In this document: positions 8,858 through 20,562 of the stretch, piece after piece | Numbering within the stretch: the stretch's first letter is position 1 | Layout of the letters: each line of letters starts with the position of its first letter | From: Anomaloglossus baeobatrachus | Lineage: Eukaryota; Chordata; Amphibia; Anura; Aromobatidae | NCBI RefSeq assembly: GCF_048569485.1 | Contig: NC_134354.1 | Span: forward strand, 336,367,643 to 336,431,642 | DNA: 64,000 bases | Reading direction: 5' to 3' | Notes under the pieces: generated by a model | The model's database searches: none | What the model was told of the DNA's origin: nothing | What the model saw: the letters and a program-made list of their open reading frames with translations, nothing else | Made by a program: the position numbers and the translations under genes

Positions 8858-10578
8858 AGGTTCTTCAAAATAGCCATCTTTTGCTTTGATTACTGCTTTG
8901 CACACTCTTGGCATTCTCTTGATGCGCTTCAAGAGGTAGTGTTACGTCACCGCCGGAGTCTGCTCCAGCGACTTCTGCTCCGATCGCCAGGTGACGCAGT
9001 GTTCCAGCCGTGGATGGTGCTGGTGATGGGAGAGGAGTCGATGCCAGCGGCACCGGTGGGTGCAGGCTCCGATCATCCACAGGGCTGGGTTATCTTGGGA
9101 TCTGCAGTACCACTGGCTGACTGTGGGTGGCGTCTGTCTTCCAGCTGAAGTTGCCAGCTTTCAGCTACAGCCAATGGGAAGACACCACACTCTTCTTATT
9201 CCCCCACCTGTCACATGACCACTGCCAGAGATAGTTCTGATTTCCTGGCTCCTGGTCCACCCTATTCTGTTTTGCGATTCCTGTGTGCTGACTTCTGCGT
9301 GTTTTCTGACTACCCTTCTGCCTGCTGTTTTTGTACCTCGCTGCCCGACCCGGATTTGACCTCTGCTCCATTTTCTGATTACGTTTTTGTCTGCCGATTC
9401 TGTCCCTGTTCTGCTATTCTTGGTTTGACCCTGCCTGACTACTACTCTCATCGGACTACAGCCTTCCACAGGTAGTGATCGCCAGGACCCTGTGTAATTC
9501 CAAATCCCTGTATAGGGGTTAAAGGGTTTCAGGTTTCTGGGGGTCCTGCTTGGTGAGTGGCTTCCCTCTAGTCTGACCATTACATCCCCCCCGGAGTCTG
9601 TTGATCCAGGCAGGCGTTACAGGTAGTCACCGAAAATGGTCTTCCAACAGTCTTGAAGTAGTTCCCAGAGATGCTTAGCACTTGTTGGCCCTTTTGCCTT
9701 CACTCTGCGGTCCAGCTCACCCCAAACCATCTCGATTGGGTTCAGGTCTGGTGACTGTGTAGGCCAGGTCATCTGGCGTAGCACCCCATCACTCTCCTTC
9801 TTAGTCAAATAGCCCTTACACAGCCTGGAGGGGTGTTTGGGGTCATTGTCCTGTTGAAAAATAAATGATGGTCCAACTAACGCAAACCAAATGAAATAGC
9901 ATGCCGCTGCAAGATGCTGTGGTAGCCATGCTGGTTCAGTATGCCTTCAATTTTGAATATATGCCCAACAGTGTCACCAGCAAAGCACCCCCACACCATC
10001 ACACCTCCTCTTCCATGCTTCACGGTGGGAACCAGCCATGTAGAGTCCATCCGTTCACCTTTTCTGTGTCGCACAAAGACACGGTAGTTGGATCCAAAGA
10101 TCTCCAATTTGGACTCTTCAGACCAAAGCACAGATTTTCCACTGGTCTAATGTCCATTTCTTGTTTTCTTTAGCCCAAACAAGTCTCTTCTGCTTGTTGC
10201 CTGTCCTTAGCAGGGGTTTCTTAGCAGCTATTTTACCATGAAGGCCTGCTGCACAAAGTCTTTTAACAGTTGTTCTAGAGATGTCTGCTGCTAGTACTCT
10301 GTGTGGCATTGACCTGGTCTCTAATCTGAGCTGCAGTTAACCTGCGATTTCTGAGGCTGGTGACTTGGATAAACTTATCCTCCGCAGCAGAGGTGACTCT
10401 TGGTCTTCCTTTCCTGGGGCGGTCCTCATGTGAGCCAGTTTCTTTGTAGCGTTTGATTTTTCCACTGCACTTTGGGACACTTTGAAAGTTTTCCCAATTT
10501 TTCGGACTGACTGACCTTCATTTCTTAAAGTAATGATGGCCACTCGTTTTTCTTACTCAGCTGCTTTTTTCTTGCCAT
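8858..10578 (-). pseudogene. Tc1-like transposase B, broken
   Basis: Read on the minus strand from an ATG at 10578. The opening MARKKQLS shifts frame after about eight codons. IITLRNEGQSVRKIGKTFKVS (helix-turn-helix) follows, then a second frame with VKRLCAAGLHG and KRLVWAKENKKW. A third has MLWSEESKLEIFGSN (first catalytic region) and TVKHGRGGVMVWGCF, and a fourth has [20 protein letters not shown]. The final KRIKRMPRVCKAVIKA block lies beyond the 680-bp insertion. At least three frame changes plus the insertion rule out function. Family: DD34E Tc1. Confidence 0.85.
8941..9620. mobile_element. unclassified 680-bp insertion in Tc1 B
   Basis: The target AGGTAGT is present on both sides (8934-8940 and 9621-9627), a 7-bp duplication (8 bp if one mismatch is allowed). 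The insert starts GTTACGTCACCGCC and ends GGCAGGCGTTAC, giving a short imperfect inverted end (GTTACG against GTAACG). The body contains repeated CTGACTAC and TTGACCCTG-like phrases but no coding frame. The duplication size is compatible with a hAT-type or similar cut-and-paste element. Confidence 0.6.
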
Positions 10579-10985
10579 AATACAAATTCTAACAGTCTAT
10601 TCAGTAGGACTATCAGCTGTGTATGCACCAGACGTCTGCACAACACAACTGATGGTCCCAACCCCATTTATAAGGCAAGAAATCCCACTTATTAAACCTG
10701 ACAGGGCACACCTGTGAAGTGAAGACCATTTCCGGTGACTACCTCTTGAAGCTCAAGAGAATGCCAAGAGTGTGCAAAGCAGTAATCAGAGCAAAAGGTG
10801 GCTACTTTGAAGAACCTAGAATGAGATATTTCAGTTGTTTCACACTTTTTTTGTTAAGCATTTCATTCCACATGTGTTAATTCACAGTTTTGATAACTTC
10901 AATGTGAATCAACAATTTTCAGAGCCATGAAAATAAAGAAAACTCTTCGAATGAGGTGGTGTGTCCCAACTTCTGGTCTGTACTG

Positions 10986-11136
<151 letters not shown>

Positions 11137-11299
11137 CCAAATAAGTGCTAAAGCATTGGCATGTGTGCATGTGTGTGTGGTAATACTGTAGTTGTAATGC
11201 CCATTACCTAAGAACCATTGTGCAGCAGGAGTATTTCTAGAACAGATTGTTTTCCAGTGTCGACTTCTCTAACGCTGACTTCTCTCCTTTTGTCTGCAG

Positions 11300-11868
11300 G
11301 TGATCGCTCCCAGCCATCTGGTGTCAATTGTTTGTTTTTTAGGTTTGTTTTTCCTGTTTAATTTCCTAAATGATGAAGATACTGAATCATTTAGTTTATT
11401 GTTTTGTTTTCTTTTATGGCAGATGATTCTTTATGCGCTCTTATACCTTCCAAAAATGGCCTCCTGTGGCATTACCAGTATTATTTCCAGCGTTGTTCTT
11501 TAGGAGCTCCTACGCTCTTTCCTGCTGCACAAGACGACACTTGCCAGCTTTTCCGAGGCATTGTCCACAACGTTCTTTTTCTGCACACTGAAGCAATTTT
11601 TACATAAATGATTTTCCATTTTAAGGACTGATGTGGGCACCACACCTGCTTAAGAGACTGGCACTGGCTGGTCCGGAACGTGTGACCGGTAATGAGTCCC
11701 TGTCATTAACGTCTCAGTCCATATGACAGCTTTAGGACATTCTATCTTCCAGGATAACGGGAGGTTCTCAGGAGATTGTGTATATACTTCTCACGCCCAG
11801 CAGAACTGTCTTCTGTATATTATTTTGTTGCACTGTAATGTCACTAATAAAGAAGTTTTCTAATGGGT
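11300..11868 (+). other. possible 3'-terminal exon with poly(A) signal
   Basis: A pyrimidine-rich tract ending tgtctgcag (AG at 11298-11299) would make a good acceptor. The sequence after it is T-rich and ends with AATAAA at 11846-11851 and a G/T-rich stretch beyond. One reading phase gives DRSQPSGVNCLFFRFVFPV then a stop, so it would be mostly 3' UTR. In human the gene next to SCML4 on the convergent side is SOBP, as recalled, which would fit strand and order. There is no protein match, so this is a weak inference. Confidence 0.3.
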
Positions 11869-12043
11869 TATGCCGTTTCCTAATTTATTTCTTGCGGAGA
11901 GGAAGCCTTTGGTTCCATTTTGCTTCTTGATCTTTCCATTGAGATGTTTGGAAACTGATCTCACTTGGCTTCCTTTTATGGTGTTACACTGACCACTCAT
12001 AAGAAAATGACCTATTGAGTAACGTTCAGGTTTTTGTGTTAAA

Positions 12044-12280
12044 TTAACCCTTTAATGACCAAGCCACATTTTTCAAATCTGACAAGAACTCTAGAATGTT
12101 TAAGCTTATCCCAGTAATTTTGACATTGTTTTTTATTCTTGACACATTATACTTTTAGTGGTAAATTTAGGCCAGTATGTTTGATATTTTTTTATAAACA
12201 CAAAACATTTGACAAAAATTTGCCAATTTCAAACTTTGACTATTTATACCTTTTTATTATAAACATTCATTCCACATAAT
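12044..12280 (+). mobile_element. partial TTAA-ended repeat (piggyBac-like)
   Basis: Starts TTAACCCTTTAATGACC and runs on as AT-rich sequence without a recognisable right end. The opening resembles the ends of the complete TTAA element at 12887-14111. Truncated. Confidence 0.45.
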
Positions 12281-12318
12281 AGTTAATACTGGTGATCGGC
12301 GAATAGTAACTATTCGTG

Positions 12319-12482
12319 TTCGGATTATTCGTAACAAATCTCAAAGTGCTATTCCGGTATTCGTTACGAATAAGAAACCTAATGCAATTCAATGGGAAAC
12401 CTGAGCAGTTTTCTTGAAGATTTCTTGAAGGTTCCCCATTAACTTGCATCGCGTTCGCTATTCGTGACGAATAATCCAAACA
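12319..12482. mobile_element. small inverted-repeat element (MITE-like)
   Basis: GTTCGGATTATTCGT near 12319 returns inverted as ACGAATAATCCAAAC at the right edge, with further CGAATAG/CTATTCG pairing inside. No coding capacity. No clear target duplication was identified. Confidence 0.5.
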
Positions 12483-12507
12483 TTGATACTATACGCTCAT
12501 TACTATA

Positions 12508-12706
12508 AGGGTACGGTTCCACTTGCGTATGATTCATGCGAGTCTCGCGTCTGTATCACCCGGCACGGCCTGACGTTCTCCGGACAGGGGTGCCTCGGCT
12601 ACATAGAAACACATGCAGCCGACCCGCTCCTGTCGGAGTGTGCAGCCTTGCCAGGCGATACCGATGTGAGACTTGCACGAATCATATGCAAGTGGAATCA
12701 TACCCT
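12508..12706. mobile_element. 199-bp TA-flanked MITE
   Basis: Inverted ends about 45 bp long start AGGGTACGGTTCCACTTGCG on the left and AGGGTATGATTCCACTTGCA on the right (reverse strand). TA dinucleotides sit at 12506-12507 and 12707-12708. Non-coding, probably mobilised by a Tc1/mariner-type transposase. Confidence 0.85.
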
Positions 12707-12886
12707 TAATAACATTTACCTTGTGTATGTATGTATTAGCACCATATGTGAAGGTGCAGAAGCGCTCTACTTCTGCAACTAGAATTAACCCTTTGTGGCA
12801 CAGCTTGCCCTCTCATCAGGCATTGTTTTGTACCATAATCCTTTCATCAGGAACACACATGGAAATTAACCCCCACAGTGACTATA

Positions 12887-14111
12887 TTAACCCCTTCACG
12901 ACCATGGACTGATATATCAGTCATGGAGCGTGTCCCGTTAAGCCCCGCCCCCTGCCGCTGGCAGGCGGCGGTGGTCGGCACACATCAGCTGTTTTCAACT
13001 TAGCTGCTTCCACCCGCGGCCATTAACCCCTTAAATCTTGCTGCCAAAGTCTGGCAGCAAGATCTAAATGCGCGCGGCCATGTTTTTTACTTGCCGCCCC
13101 CACCGGAAGTCACGTGCGTGATCACGTGACTATCGGTGGTTGCCATCGTAGCACAGGGTCATGTGATGACGCCTGCAGCTACGAAGTTTCACTTTCGTTT
13201 TTCCTCGGCCGGGAGCAGAGGGAAAAAGAATGACTATTTCTGCTGTTTACAGCTGTATAGCTGTAATCAGCAGACAGCGATCGGATTGCTGATCGCTATA
13301 GCCCCCTAGGGGGACTAGTAAAATAAAAAAAAGTAAAAAAAAAAAGTTTTAAAAAAATTAAAACAAAAAACCTAAGTTCAAATCACCCCCCTTTCCCACC
13401 CATTGAAAATTAAAGGGTTAAAAAATAAATAAATATACACATTTGGTATCGCCGCGTTCAGAAATGCCCGATCTATCAAAATATAAAATCAATCTGATTG
13501 GTAAACGGCGTAGTGGCAAAAAAATTCCAAACGCCAAAATTACGTTTTTTGGTCGCCGCAAGTTTTACGCAAAATGCAATAACAGGCGATCAAAACGTAG
13601 CATCTGCGCAAAAATGGTAGCATTAGAAACGTCAGCTCGAGACGCAAAAAATAAGCCGTCACTGAGCCAGAGATCCCAAAAAATAAGAACGCTACGTGTT
13701 TCGGAAAATGGCGCAAAACGTGCGCCACTTTTATTGGACAAACTTGTGAATTTTTTTTAACCCCTTAGATGCAAGTAAACCTAAACATGTTTGGTGTCTA
13801 CAAACTCACACCGACCTCAGGCATCATACCCACACATCAGTTTTACCATATAGTGAACACCGTGAATAAAACATCCCAAAAACTATTGTGCCATCACACT
13901 TTTTTTGCAATTTTTCCGCATTTGGAATTTTTTTGCTGTTTTCCAGTACACCATATGGTATAACTTATGGTTTCATTTAAAAGTACAACTTGTCCCGCAA
14001 AAAACAAGCCCTCATATGGCATGATTGACGGGAAAATAAAAAAGTTACGGCTCTCGGAAGAAGGGGAGCAAAAAACAAAAACGAAAAGTGCCCTGGGGCT
14101 GAAGGGGTTAA
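12887..14111. mobile_element. 1.2-kb TTAA-bounded element (piggyBac-like)
   Basis: Bounded by TTAA at both edges, opening TTAACCCCTTCACGACC and closing GGCTGAAGGGGTTAA, so the ends are inverted CCCTTCA. TTAA target sites with CCY ends are the piggyBac signature. The interior is non-coding; short frames there carry no domain. Parts of 13250-14070 recur at 48620-49400 and, inverted, at 53770-54012. A deleted, non-autonomous member. Confidence 0.75.
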
Positions 14112-14249
14112 TAAGACCATGTAAAAGGTTGAAATGTTATCTTGGTCGCTTCAACCCTTAGTATATATATATCTTGTACCTTCCCATGATTTGATGTGTG
14201 CGCCTGCACTTGGATATAACATTTGCAATCTATACAAGAAGTGACCTGC

Positions 14250-14251
<2 letters not shown>

Positions 14252-14295
<44 letters not shown>
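14252..14295. repeat. T44 homopolymer
   Basis: Forty-four T in a row. No recognisable retroelement ends at it, so it may be the poly(A) of an eroded minus-strand retrocopy. Confidence 0.95.
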
Positions 14296-14300
<5 letters not shown>

Positions 14301-14446
14301 GATGATTTATGGGCCCACGACCGCCTTCCAGTTTCTTTTCACTAAAATTCCCTGTCTAACCAGTCCTGTTTAATATTATTCACTGAAATCGGTGTTTTAC
14401 TGTCGACAGGTTTCTGGACTGAACTGCTTATATTGGAAAACCCTTA

Positions 14447-14790
14447 AAGGGGTACTCCCATCTCCATTATCCTATTCTAATATGTAGTAGTTATAAGAAT
14501 ACTAGCGAATACCTCCAATTAGAAATGTAGTCTAATCCCCCTGATTTAGCTAGGTCTCCTACCTCCTATGCAGGGCATTGCAGCTTAGATATCCATGGTT
14601 GCGACCACACATATAGTGAAAGTTGATTGGGGTCATAATCATGAATACCCCTAAGCTGCTGCAATGCCTTTCACATGAGGTAAGTGACGTAGTATAGTTC
14701 TCCCGATAAGCTATCTTATTGGAGATATTTGCTAATATTACTACACCTACTACATATTGGGATAGGATCTTGGTGAAGGAATACCCCTTT
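14447..14790. mobile_element. palindromic TA MITE, family P copy 1
   Basis: Inverted ends AAAGGGGTACTCCCATC (left) and AAAGGGGTATTCCTTCACC (right, reverse strand), with TA at 14445-14446 and 14791-14792. The two halves are mutually complementary through most of the length. A second copy lies at 54731-55094. Confidence 0.85.
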
Positions 14791-14792
14791 TA

Positions 14793-15028
14793 AGGCTGTA
14801 TGCCCACAATGATTTTTGTTTATTGCAAATTTTTGCTGCATGAAAAATGAGGGGGTTTGTTTTTTTTTTTAACCTCAGTATTTGTAGCGAAAACCAGGAG
14901 TGGAACAATCAGAGGAAAAGTGTAATAGAAACACGGGCACCACTTCTCTATTATTTACCCACTCCTGGTTTTGGCTACAAATACGGAGGTGAAATACTGA
15001 CCGAATAATCACTGTGTGCACGTGGCCT
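14793..15028. mobile_element. palindromic TA MITE abutting the previous one
   Basis: Left end AGGCTGTATGCCCACA, right end (reverse strand) AGGCCACGTGCACACAG. The internal arms ATTTGTAGC...CCAGGAGTGG are inverted. TA at 14791-14792 is shared with the preceding MITE, and TA at 15029-15030 closes it. Confidence 0.8.
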
Positions 15029-16035
15029 TAGTTTCTGCATAGTGGATGGCATTTATAGAAATCTCCTGCCCACCGTGCTTCTTTTTACTCCACATAAACT
15101 GACCTGCGGTGCGTGTTTCAAATCCGCAACATGTCAGATGCCATAGACTTGCATTAGATGCAAACATCTGCACATGCGTTTTTGGCACTGCAAAATGTGA
15201 ATATCGACCCTTACCACATGATTTAGGATAAGTCATCTCCTTACTCCAGCTTGGCACACTCTACAAAGAGAAACGTTCCACCCGTAGACACGGTCAGAAG
15301 TCTTTCATCTAGCCAAATCAAATCTCCTGCTTTGCACCCAGGAAGACCAACACCTTGAAACACATGTCTAGAAATGGAGTTACTGGATTGGCTAGTTATC
15401 CTTAACAAGTCTCCCTACATGACTAAGGGGCCAATATTGAGTTTTAGGATCGCTACAGGCAATAGTCGGTGCAATAGACCAAGCCCTCTTCCTTCTGAGG
15501 AGACTATTGCATATCAACTTGTAACTAAACTTTTTATTTTATTCCTTTATTGTATCCAAATTGCAAAGTTAATCAAGGTTATAACTTACTATTTTAGGCA
15601 ATTTTGTTCCTTTGCTGTTTAAAACTATGATTAGATTGGTGTCTAGTCAATTAGCTTTATCTAAGCTTCTCTTAACTTATGCAGCATCTTTACTCCCCCT
15701 CTATGTCATTGGAGTATGGATTGTGTCTGTTGACAGGGCGGCAGTTCTGGAGTGTACTTACTCCTTAGGGATATCATGCTCGGATGTATAGCCTCCTCTG
15801 AGCGCGCTACTCTTTACTGTGTCCTTCATTATGGCATCGCGATATGAGTGGGATGCCGATATAGTACCAGAGAGGAGCACCGGATAAACAGAAGCATGCT
15901 CCTCTCTTGCTGCTGTGCCGTTGACCCTCTCACTCATAGGGCTTGTGCAAACATCCATATTTATGGTGCATGTGTTATTCGTCAAAAAAAAACAAATTAC
16001 ACTTGGACCAATGTTATTCAATACCCAATTTTTCT
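15029..16035. other. repeat debris and spacer
   Basis: 15060-15230 contains CTGACCTGCGGTGCG and AAATCCGCAACATGTCA phrases typical of degraded MITEs. From about 15240 to 16035 no family, gene or terminal repeat was identified. GTGCAAACATCCATA near 15940 may be a MITE end. Confidence 0.35.
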
Positions 16036-19000
16036 CTGACTCCTCATTGGGGGACACAGGACCATGGGTGTTAGTGTCCTCCTATGGATAAGCAGCATAA
16101 GTAGATGCAAAGATGTTAGCTCCTCCCCTGCAGTATACACCCCCTGGCCCAGCCAGGCTACTTCAGTTTTAGCTTAGTGTCTATAGGAGGCACATCTCTA
16201 CAGACTACTGCAGCAAGAATTTTTTGTTTTTAGAGGGCGACTGTTTCCTTCAGGGACCGATTTCCCAAAACCATCAACAGGGGGGAACGTGGAGTGTCGC
16301 CTCCCCGTACCCCCTCCTGCGACGCTGGATCCTGGGCTGTTACTCACTGGACGATGGGTCTCAACCGATTTTCCAGAGCAGATGACAAACTTCCTCAGTC
16401 CCTCTTGCAGGCTCTGAGTTGATACACGCCCCACACCAGTGTGACCAGGCAGCAGGCATCAGACTGCCATCTCCACAGGAGTTGAGGTGAGATCATTCTG
16501 ATTTTCCAGAGCAGATGAAAAACTTCCTCTGGCAGGGTCTGAGTTGATACACGCTCTGTGACCGGGCACAGCAGGCGTCAGAATCTCCAAATTGGAGCAA
16601 AGGTCACACTGACTGGAAGCACATGGGCTGATTGCAGACTTGCACAGCATTCCACCTGTGGTGGGGGGAGGGGAGAGCCCCCAGGAATCAGTCCAGCTGC
16701 GGTACACTTAGAGGTTTTTTTCTGTCCACCATTGTTGTGCAGGGCTGGAGGGGGAAGGGGAGTCCCTTCCCACCATTTTTCTTGTTTATTATATTTTCTC
16801 ATGCTTTCTTGTCAGAGCTTAGCCCCGCCCCCTCTGACACTCTAAGCCCCGCCCCCTCACAAAAGCACGCGTAACTCTCCTCACAGGATCTGAAGAGCAT
16901 TGCTCCCTCTTATTGTCATAAGAGCCTGTGGGTGTCTCTCAGAGCTGGCTTCCTCCTTCCCACAGGAACTGGGACACAGGAGCAGGGGTGAGGAGCCATC
17001 AGGGTTCTGGGTGAGTTATATCCTCACTTGTTTTTTCACATTAGCTGTGCAGAGCATTGCTCCCTCATTACAATCAGAGTTTGTGGCTCATCAGCCAGAG
17101 GCTGCAGTCACATGTTTTATGCCCTGCACAACTACAACAACAACTATAAGACTTTTAATGTATCCTGCCACGCTGAGCTACTAGGGGATGATAGCACCTC
17201 TTCCTTCTGTGAGTCCGGTGCCCCTGTAGCTTGCCCTCCGCCACCACCGCAGCAACCGCCGCTGCCAGCCCAGAGCCTACGGCTCCCAGTCCTCCGGAAT
17301 GGGCACAATTCCCAGAACCTGGTGCTGGCTATGCAACATCGTCCTCACAACCCTCGGGGCCCCTGGACAGAACGCAGCCTGATGACACCTCTATAGAGGG
17401 TCCTTCTGATAAGAATCAGCCCTCTGCTTCAAAGGTTGCAGATCAGAAAAAGGGCATTAACCTCATGGTTCTCTCTCTGGGGTACACAGATGCGGTTCTC
17501 CAACATATTCCCCGGTCTCTGAGGAGCCGGAGGAAGGGGAATGATGTTTGTACTGGGATGATTCCTTGGTTTCAACCTCCCCAAGCGATCAAGCTGCGAT
17601 GGACTCCCTTATTGCAGCAATCAACCAAAACTCTGCATGTGGAAGATCTCCCATACACTACTACTGACCCTGCGGTCTCCTTTAAAAGGGTGAAGAAACC
17701 TCAAACAGAAAAAAAAAGTTTTTTGACACTGCTTCAGTATCTGTAAACTCATGGAGTCTCGGTACCCCTTTGGCTTAGCTGTCTCTAAGAGCTGGGCCGA
17801 TCCGGCCTCAGTGGACCCTCACCCGGTTTCCGCCTGCCTGAAGGACCCTCCTGTCTTTTACTTGATGGATCCTCCTTCAAGGACCCGACAGAGAAGTGGA
17901 GCAGCTCGATCGCTCCGCCTTGAGGCTGGGGGTTCCTCTCCCCTTCCGTAGTTTCCCTCAGACCCTCACAGATGTAACAGTTCACATTGCTGCGGCGGCA
18001 GAGTACCTCATGCAGGCCTCCCTCGACGCTGCTACCTGTGCAGTTATTGCCGCCTCACATACCATAGCCATCTGTAAGGCCCTCTGGTTCTGATAATGGA
18101 GAGCGAACTCTGTCTCTAAGAAGCCTCTCACAGTACTCCTTTCCAGACCGATGGTTTGCCGATCATCTGGACAGGCTCCTTTTTTGTCTGACGCCACGGG
18201 AGGAAAAGTGTACCTCCCTCCCCCAACTCTTGGCCAGGATGTTTTTTACTAGACACGCAGGGCCCGACCTTCTCAGCCCTCCCCGAGTCCACCTCGTCCT
18301 GGCAGTCTAGACAAAAACCGAGGAGTCTTGTCCTCCATCTTGCCTGCCGCCTCAGACCACAAATGGGTGCGATACCTTGTGTCTTCTGGTTACCACATTG
18401 AATTCCGGACTCAACAACCCCCCCCCCCCCCCCCAAGGCTCCAAAACACCGCGAGGCCTTCTCCTTAGCGATCCACTCCCTCCAAACGGCGGGGGTGATG
18501 GTACCTGTTCCGGACGCCGAGAGGTTCAAGGCCTTCTATTCCAACCTCTCGTGGTCCCCAAAAAGGGACGGGTCAGCTCGACCCATCCTGGACCTCTAAC
18601 ACCTGAGCAAACGTGCACGTAAGGAGATTCAGAATGGAATTCCTAGAGTGGCTGTTCTGCCTTGCTTGGATGACCCCCTCATCAAGGGCTCAACCAGCGT
18701 GCAGATCTCTGGGCACCCTATCCCGCTTAGGGCGGCTTCTGACTCCAGTCAAATCATCCCCGGTCCTGTCAAAATCCGTCACCTCCCTGGGCATGTCCCT
18801 GGACACCCTTCGGGGCTTGATATTTCTCCCTCAAGATAAGGCGACTGCTCTACAACAAGCGGTACACTGCCTTCTACAAACTCTTTTCGCTCCATACGAT
18901 TTCAGTATGAGAGTGCTACGTAGGATAGCGGCGGCTATAGAGGCAGTGCTGCTCGCTTAGCCACACCACCGCCCACTGCAGCTTGCGCTTCTAGCTCCTT

Positions 19001-19790
19001 TTCCTTGGACAAACTTTGCACCTGACACCTTCAGTCAGGTATGCGCTTTGCTGGTGACTTCAGTCCTCTTCCATATCGAGAGGGAGTTTTTTCTTCCCCA
19101 AGTGGACTGGCTACTCCTGACCACGGCGCCAGCCTCTTAGTCTGGGGAGCAGCGTACTGGCTCCACACTGCTTGGGGACATTGGATGCCCCAGGAGTCAT
19201 CCTGAAAATGAGCGCGATCTTTCTCGCGCTCAGGTCATTCCCCCCTCTACTAGCAGGTTGTTTGATTCGAGTCCAATAGGATAATGCAACAGCTGTGGCC
19301 TATGTCAATCGGCAGGTAGGTACCAGCAGCAAGACAGCTTATCTTGAGCTCCTCAGGATCCTCACCTGCGCCGAATCGGCGGGGGTCTGTGTTTTCAGCG
19401 GATCTTCTAAGTCGCCAAGGCCTGGCCGCCGAAGAGTGGTTTCTCCACCCAGAAGTGTTCCCACACATCTGCACTCGCTGGGGTTCACCAGACGTGGATC
19501 TAATGGCCTCAACGTTGAACGCAAAGGTACACGCGTTCTTAGCCAGGTCACGTGATCCACAGTCCATCGGCGCTGATGCTCTAGTCTCCTGAAGTCGCTT
19601 CTGTCTACCTTACATGTTTTTCGCCTCTGCCCCTGCTGCCGCGAGTAATCCGGAAGATCAAGGCAGAAAGAGTCCCGGTGATACTAATAGCACCGGACTA
19701 GCCAGGTGCGCCTGGTATGCCGAATTAGTACAATTGCTCATGGCGGACGGATCTGTGCCCATCCAACACCCCAAAGACACAGCTGCTGTG
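16036..19790 (+). mobile_element. DIRS-like retroelement B, broken fossil
   Basis: The left end CATTGGGGGACACAGGACC matches the left end of DIRS C (30002-35721). Gag-like, reverse transcriptase, RNase H and Dam-like regions can still be recognised in order in scattered frames. The recombinase part, the internal complementary region and the right terminal repeat are absent, and the element stops where the L1-like LINE begins. Many breaks; clearly old. The right boundary is uncertain by tens of bases. Confidence 0.8.
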
Positions 19791-20562
19791 GGATAGCTGC
19801 CTCTGCAAGAGACTCCCTTTGAAAAAGCTGGGTGAGAGACAGATTGAGGGTCTGGCAGATGCACTGGGGTAGAGACCGGAGGATCCCCTGACCCAGGACT
19901 CCTGCTGTGGAGACTGCTGCTGCTATCCCTCGCTCCGGTCAGATTATAGTGAGGAATACAGAACACAGCAGTGCTGTGCTGGAGTCTGCTATTAAGAGCT
20001 GAGGCCAGAGACAGAGACTGAATCAGGGGTAAGTCGGGGTGGTCCACGCTCCCCCCCCCCCCCCCCCCGCTCGGGTAGCACAGATCACTGAACTGCTGGT
20101 TGAGGTCACCACTGGTGTCCCTGTGCCCCCATAGACTGTGCTAAGTAGTGCCCTCACCTGTGCTGGAAAGAGAGTCCTGTGCTGGAGATCTGGATGGCAG
20201 AGATAGCTGCATAGTGAAGTTTTCTGGGCGGAAAACCTCCATTTTTTTTTTTTTACTTTTTCTCTTTGAAAACTCAGACTGCTGGATCCCCGGGAAGCAG
20301 GAAGTGAGACATCAAGTGGGTGAAACAATATAGTGCATCTCACACAGAGCCATCTGCAGGATACTGCCTCCCTCTGGTGGCCATCAAACAGAACTGCATC
20401 TTGCAAATTGATTGCTGGCTTCTGAAGCAGCTGAAAGTAAGCCACTCATATGCTAAGACCCTCACACTACAATTTATGGTCTCCCCTCGTTAAAGGGACA
20501 GTGCTTTTGCAACTTACAGACCTGTGATTTATGGAGCAGTACCTCCTACGTAGTGCACACAA

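Larger units (their letters stand above)
8685..10985 (-). mobile_element. Tc1-like transposon B, interrupted
   Basis: Left end CAGTACAGACC and right end GGTCTGTACTG form matching inverted repeats that continue with GGACACACC...CATTC. Transposase sequence lies between them on the minus strand. (TA)n tracts sit directly on both sides, consistent with Tc1 insertion at TA. A 680-bp unrelated insert splits the element at 8941-9620. Without it the element is about 1.62 kb, the normal Tc1 length. Confidence 0.9.

Noticed and set aside
15374-15622. 82-residue frame with a hydrophobic tail as a small membrane protein
   Set aside because: No start context, homology or neighbouring gene; the composition is that of AT-rich spacer.
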